Shown here one piece after another: positions 59,499 through 64,000 of a stretch of DNA of 64,000 nucleotides. The position numbers and the translations under genes were made by a program. The notes beneath the pieces were generated by a model. That model was given only the letters and a program-made list of their open reading frames with translations. It had not been told where the DNA came from and ran no database searches. The DNA comes from Bradyrhizobiaceae bacterium. Lineage in GTDB: Bacteria > Pseudomonadota > Alphaproteobacteria > Rhizobiales > Aestuariivirgaceae. The stretch's first letter is position 1; every line of letters begins with the position of its first letter. The DNA is taken from positions 24,925 through 88,924 of the forward strand of contig CANJMQ010000003.1 in assembly GCA_947475225.1 (NCBI GenBank), in the 5' to 3' direction.

Positions 59499-60374
59499 AT
59501 GATGGCTCGCTTGAATGGATGGCTCGGACGTCCGGGCAAGGGACATTGGCACTTTGCCTTGGCGCTGCTGTGTTTTTGCATTTTCAACACGGGCGCGGCG
59601 TTCAGCCAGAGTTGCGTGACGACGCCAGCCTGTAAGCCGCAGTTCCATTATGATGGCCTCAACGGCCTGGTGAAAATCAACGACTGCAAGACGACACAAA
59701 CATCGAGTGCCTGCGCCTGGGCCGATGTCGAATTGCAGGCATCAAACTTCCTCGCCTGCCGGCTTGAGACAACGGGCCCAATCGCACTGTGCTACTACTC
59801 GGGCGTACCCGGCGGTACCGGTGACACTCCCGGCTGCGTTCTGTCAGCCGACAAGAAGACTGCCACGTGTGACTGCTACAAGATTTCCAAGAATACTCCG
59901 ACCGGTGCGACCTATTCCTATGTCGATATCAATTCGATCCTGAACAAGCGCGTGTACCTGACGACCGTCGCGGTCTGTGGCAAGGATGGCTCCAAGTGCC
60001 TCAATGGCGCCAATGTCGCGACCAACCCGAGAATGCGGGAGGCGCCCGTCTGCCTTGCAATCCGCAACAAGACGCTGTTCCCCGGCGCGGATGTCGTGTC
60101 GGATTACACGCCGATCCTGACCACCCAGAAAGGCCTGACCAGCTATAGTTGCACATCGAACATCTATGCCGGCTGCATGACAGCGCCATGCCATGCCACT
60201 GGCAGGGTGGACAATAGCACTGGCCTGCCGCTGGTGCGTTGTGACTGCCCGACGTTTGACGGTCCCAACCAGGTGGGCAACCCGCGAATCAACGAAGTCG
60301 ATACCTGCACACCAGCGGACGACTTCGTCTGGTCCTCCGCCTACACGCCGCCAACCATGCCGACGGTTCCCTGA
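59499..60374 (+). CDS. Exported cysteine-rich protein with CxC/CxCP modules (relative of the one at 33972)
   Basis: I recognise no named family. The 291-residue protein has a signal peptide (about 1-38, ending FSQS) and two cysteine modules. The C-terminal one (C218-x7-C226-x4-C231-x16-C248-x-C250-P-x19-C270) matches module 1 of the protein at 33972, including the following VWSSAY. An N-terminal one is C87-x10-C98-x14-C113-x10-C124-x-C126. I chose the ATG at 59499 because GAAAGG lies at a better distance than for the ATG at 59493. It sits between kup and icd, again inside a housekeeping neighbourhood. Confidence 0.68.
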   Translation: MMARLNGWLGRPGKGHWHFALALLCFCIFNTGAAFSQSCVTTPACKPQFHYDGLNGLVKINDCKTTQTSSACAWADVELQASNFLACRLETTGPIALCYYSGVPGGTGDTPGCVLSADKKTATCDCYKISKNTPTGATYSYVDINSILNKRVYLTTVAVCGKDGSKCLNGANVATNPRMREAPVCLAIRNKTLFPGADVVSDYTPILTTQKGLTSYSCTSNIYAGCMTAPCHATGRVDNSTGLPLVRCDCPTFDGPNQVGNPRINEVDTCTPADDFVWSSAYTPPTMPTVP

Positions 60375-60454
60375 GGCACGAGCAGCTCGGGCGTCTTTAC
60401 TCGCCAGCGCCTTGTCATCTCCAGCTGAAGGCGCGGGAGAAGACATGAAGTCAG

Positions 60455-60488
60455 CCGCAAAGAAAATGGCCGGGTTCAACCCGGCCAT
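60455..60488 (-). terminator. Rho-independent terminator of icd
   Basis: On the minus strand ATGGCCGGGTT and AACCCGGCCAT form an 11-bp stem with a one-base centre, followed by TTTTCTTTG. It lies about 48 bp past the icd stop and may also help stop the rightward cysteine-rich gene. Confidence 0.85.
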
Positions 60489-60535
60489 GATGCGTTTCAA
60501 AGTTTGCGATGTTTGATTAAGGCCGGGAAAGCCTC

Positions 60536-61747
60536 TCAGCCCATTGCCTTCTGCAGGTTGGCGTCCACTGCATCGAGGAAGCCCTCGGTGGTGAGCCAGC
60601 TCTGGTCCGGCCCGATGAGGACGGCGAGGTCCTTGGTCATCTTGCCTTCCTCGATGGTCTGCACGACGACCTTTTCCAGCGCCTCGGCGAACTTGCTCAG
60701 CTTCTCGTTGCCGTCGAGCTTGGCGCGGTGCTTGAGGCCGCCGGTCCAGGCATAGATCGAGGCTGCGGAGTTGGTGGAGGTCTGCTTGCCCTGCTGGTGC
60801 AGGCGGTAGTGGCGCGTCACCGTGCCGTGGGCCGCTTCGGCCTCAACCGTCTTGCCGTCGGGCGTCATCAGCACCGAGGTCATCAGGCCGAGCGAGCCGA
60901 AGCCTTGCGCCACGATGTCGGACTGCACGTCACCATCATAGTTCTTGCAGGCCCAGACATAGCCGCCGGTCCACTTCAGCGCCGAGGCCACCATGTCGTC
61001 GATCAGGCGGTGCTCATAGAACAGCTTGCGCTTCTCGAACTCAGCCTTGAACTCGGCGTCGTAGATGTCCTGGAAGATGTCCTTGAAGCGGCCGTCATAG
61101 ACCTTGAGGATCGTATTCTTCGTCGAGAGATAAACCGGGTAGTTGCGCACCAGGCCATAGTTGAACGAGGCGCGGGCGAATTCCTTGATCGACTCGTCGA
61201 GGTTGTACATGGCCATGGCCACGCCCGCACCCGGCGACTTGAACACTTCCTTCTCGATCACGGCACCGTCCTCGCCCACGAACTTGATCGTGAGCGTGCC
61301 CTTGCCGGGGAAGGTGAAGTCCGTCGCGCGATACTGGTCGCCGAAGGCGTGGCGGCCGATGATGATGGGCTTCGTCCAGCCCGGAACGAGGCGGGGAACA
61401 TTGTTGCAGATGATCGGCTCACGGAAGATCACGCCGCCCAGGATGTTGCGGATCGTGCCGTTGGGCGATTTCCACATCTGCTTGAGGTGGAACTCCTTCA
61501 CGCGCGCTTCGTCCGGCGTGATGGTGGCGCACTTGACGCCCACGCCATATTTCTTGATGGCGTTGGCAGAATCCACCGTCACCTGGTCATCGGTGCGGTC
61601 GCGGTTCTCGATCGAGAGGTCGTAATAGTGCAGGTCCACGTCCAGGTAGGGCAGGATCAGCTTCTTCTTGATGAGGTCCCAGATGATGCGGGTCATCTCG
61701 TCGCCGTCCAACTCGACTACCGGGTTCTGGACCTTGATCTTCGCCAT
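60536..61747 (-). CDS. icd: NADP-dependent isocitrate dehydrogenase
   Basis: Icd converts isocitrate to 2-oxoglutarate with NADP. The 403-residue protein is of the eukaryote-like type common in rhizobia: [48 protein letters not shown], substrate loop [20 protein letters not shown], and metal-binding [28 protein letters not shown]. The start is the ATG at 61747, where homologues begin; the earlier frame to 61816 adds no family sequence. The 2-oxoglutarate it makes is the cosubstrate of the TmpA-like dioxygenase encoded next to it. Confidence 0.96.
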   Translation of the reverse strand: MAKIKVQNPVVELDGDEMTRIIWDLIKKKLILPYLDVDLHYYDLSIENRDRTDDQVTVDSANAIKKYGVGVKCATITPDEARVKEFHLKQMWKSPNGTIRNILGGVIFREPIICNNVPRLVPGWTKPIIIGRHAFGDQYRATDFTFPGKGTLTIKFVGEDGAVIEKEVFKSPGAGVAMAMYNLDESIKEFARASFNYGLVRNYPVYLSTKNTILKVYDGRFKDIFQDIYDAEFKAEFEKRKLFYEHRLIDDMVASALKWTGGYVWACKNYDGDVQSDIVAQGFGSLGLMTSVLMTPDGKTVEAEAAHGTVTRHYRLHQQGKQTSTNSAASIYAWTGGLKHRAKLDGNEKLSKFAEALEKVVVQTIEEGKMTKDLAVLIGPDQSWLTTEGFLDAVDANLQKAMG

Positions 61748-61867
61748 GGGAAAAGCCTTCTTTTGCGATGCGGTATAGTGTGCAACGCCTATAGCAGCCT
61801 CATCTGCAAGCGGCAATTCAGACTGTAGGCGAGGGCGTCATGCCTCCGTCACGGTTTAATGGCTTGA

Positions 61868-63651
<1,784 letters not shown>

Positions 63652-63767
63652 AGGGTTTCCTTAAGGGCAGGGGCGCCCACGGAAGCGGCCCCCTTGTGCT
63701 GCCGGGCAGTCTGCAGTAGCCGCTAGGCTATGACGTTACCTGCGCCGCTTCGGAAATCATCGCCACC

Positions 63768-64000
63768 GTGAAACTCAGCATCGTGATCCCCGCCTACAAC
63801 GAAGAGTCATACCTTGGGGAATGCCTGCGGCATGTGCTGGACGAAGTGGCGAAGACCACGGACGTGGGGCCGGTCGAGGTTCTGGTGATCGACAATGCCA
63901 GCACGGACAGGACTTCGGAGGTTGCGAAGGGTTTCCCGGGCGTGCGCGTTGCCCACGAACCGAGCAAGGGTCCGAGCCATGCCAGGCAGCGCGGACTCGA
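63768..64000 (+). CDS. GT2-family glycosyltransferase (N-terminal fragment)
   Basis: The last 77 codons read MKLSIVIPAYNEESYLGECL and continue VEVLVIDNASTDRTSEVA, the nucleotide-sugar-binding start of a GT-A family 2 glycosyltransferase. The start is the GTG at 63768. The frame runs off the window. Its acceptor and role are unknown; it is separated from the oxygenase pair by 116 bp and may belong to another unit. Confidence 0.85.
   Translation, partial: MKLSIVIPAYNEESYLGECLRHVLDEVAKTTDVGPVEVLVIDNASTDRTSEVAKGFPGVRVAHEPSKGPSHARQRGL

Overview
This is 64 kb of a GC-rich (about 60-65% by eye) alphaproteobacterial chromosome, most likely from the Hyphomicrobiales (Rhizobiales) or a close relative; the genus cannot be fixed from sequence alone. 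The evidence is conserved gene order (rne-amiC-mrcA-prfB; NDUFA12-type subunit-mlaD-DUF2155 facing aat-accC-accB-aroQ-dsbA; recA-alaS-icd), GAAC-N7-GAAC SOS boxes at recA, a CtrA-type TTAA-N7-TTAAC site, and a B12-dependent class II ribonucleotide reductase. No tRNA, rRNA, CRISPR array, prophage or insertion sequence was seen. Most of the window is core chromosome.

Layout. 0-10 kb: end of a propionyl-CoA carboxylase beta gene, an MgtC/DUF4010 membrane protein, rimO, two L,D-transpeptidases, a DUF1615 protein, aspS and a 41-residue histone H1-like peptide. 10-16 kb: nrdJ with a compact NrdR-CtrA-NrdR promoter array, and a drug-efflux MFS permease. 16-24 kb: a DedA-PAP2-LssY fusion, a PepSY protein with a two-component pair, then the NDUFA12/mlaD/methyltransferase/DUF2155 run. 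24-29 kb (minus strand): aat, accC, accB, aroQ, a DsbA-like protein and an M48 protease. 29-39 kb: rne, amiC, a cysteine-rich exported protein, mrcA, prfB with a programmed frameshift, and a Rieske oxygenase. 39-50 kb: gpmA, dapB, a sigma factor with a membrane VWA protein, a channel, a very large AsmA-like protein and small genes. 50-61 kb: a GNAT gene broken by one stop codon, an amidase, recA, alaS, gfa, kup, a second cysteine-rich exported protein and icd. 61-64 kb: an overlapping pair of iron oxygenases resembling the TmpA/TmpB (PhnZ) organophosphonate pathway, then the start of a glycosyltransferase.

How genes work together. Envelope functions dominate: Ldt enzymes, AmiC, PBP1A, MlaD, the AsmA-like protein, the M48 protease and DsbA. 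Fatty-acid precursor supply (accBC), lysine/peptidoglycan precursor (dapB) and translation (aspS, alaS, prfB, rimO, aat) make up most of the rest. The least described content is (1) a pair of exported proteins sharing a six-cysteine C...C-x4-C...CxCP...C module, (2) the TmpA/TmpB-like pair, (3) the composite nrdJ promoter, and (4) the sigma factor coupled to a membrane VWA protein that looks like its anti-sigma factor.
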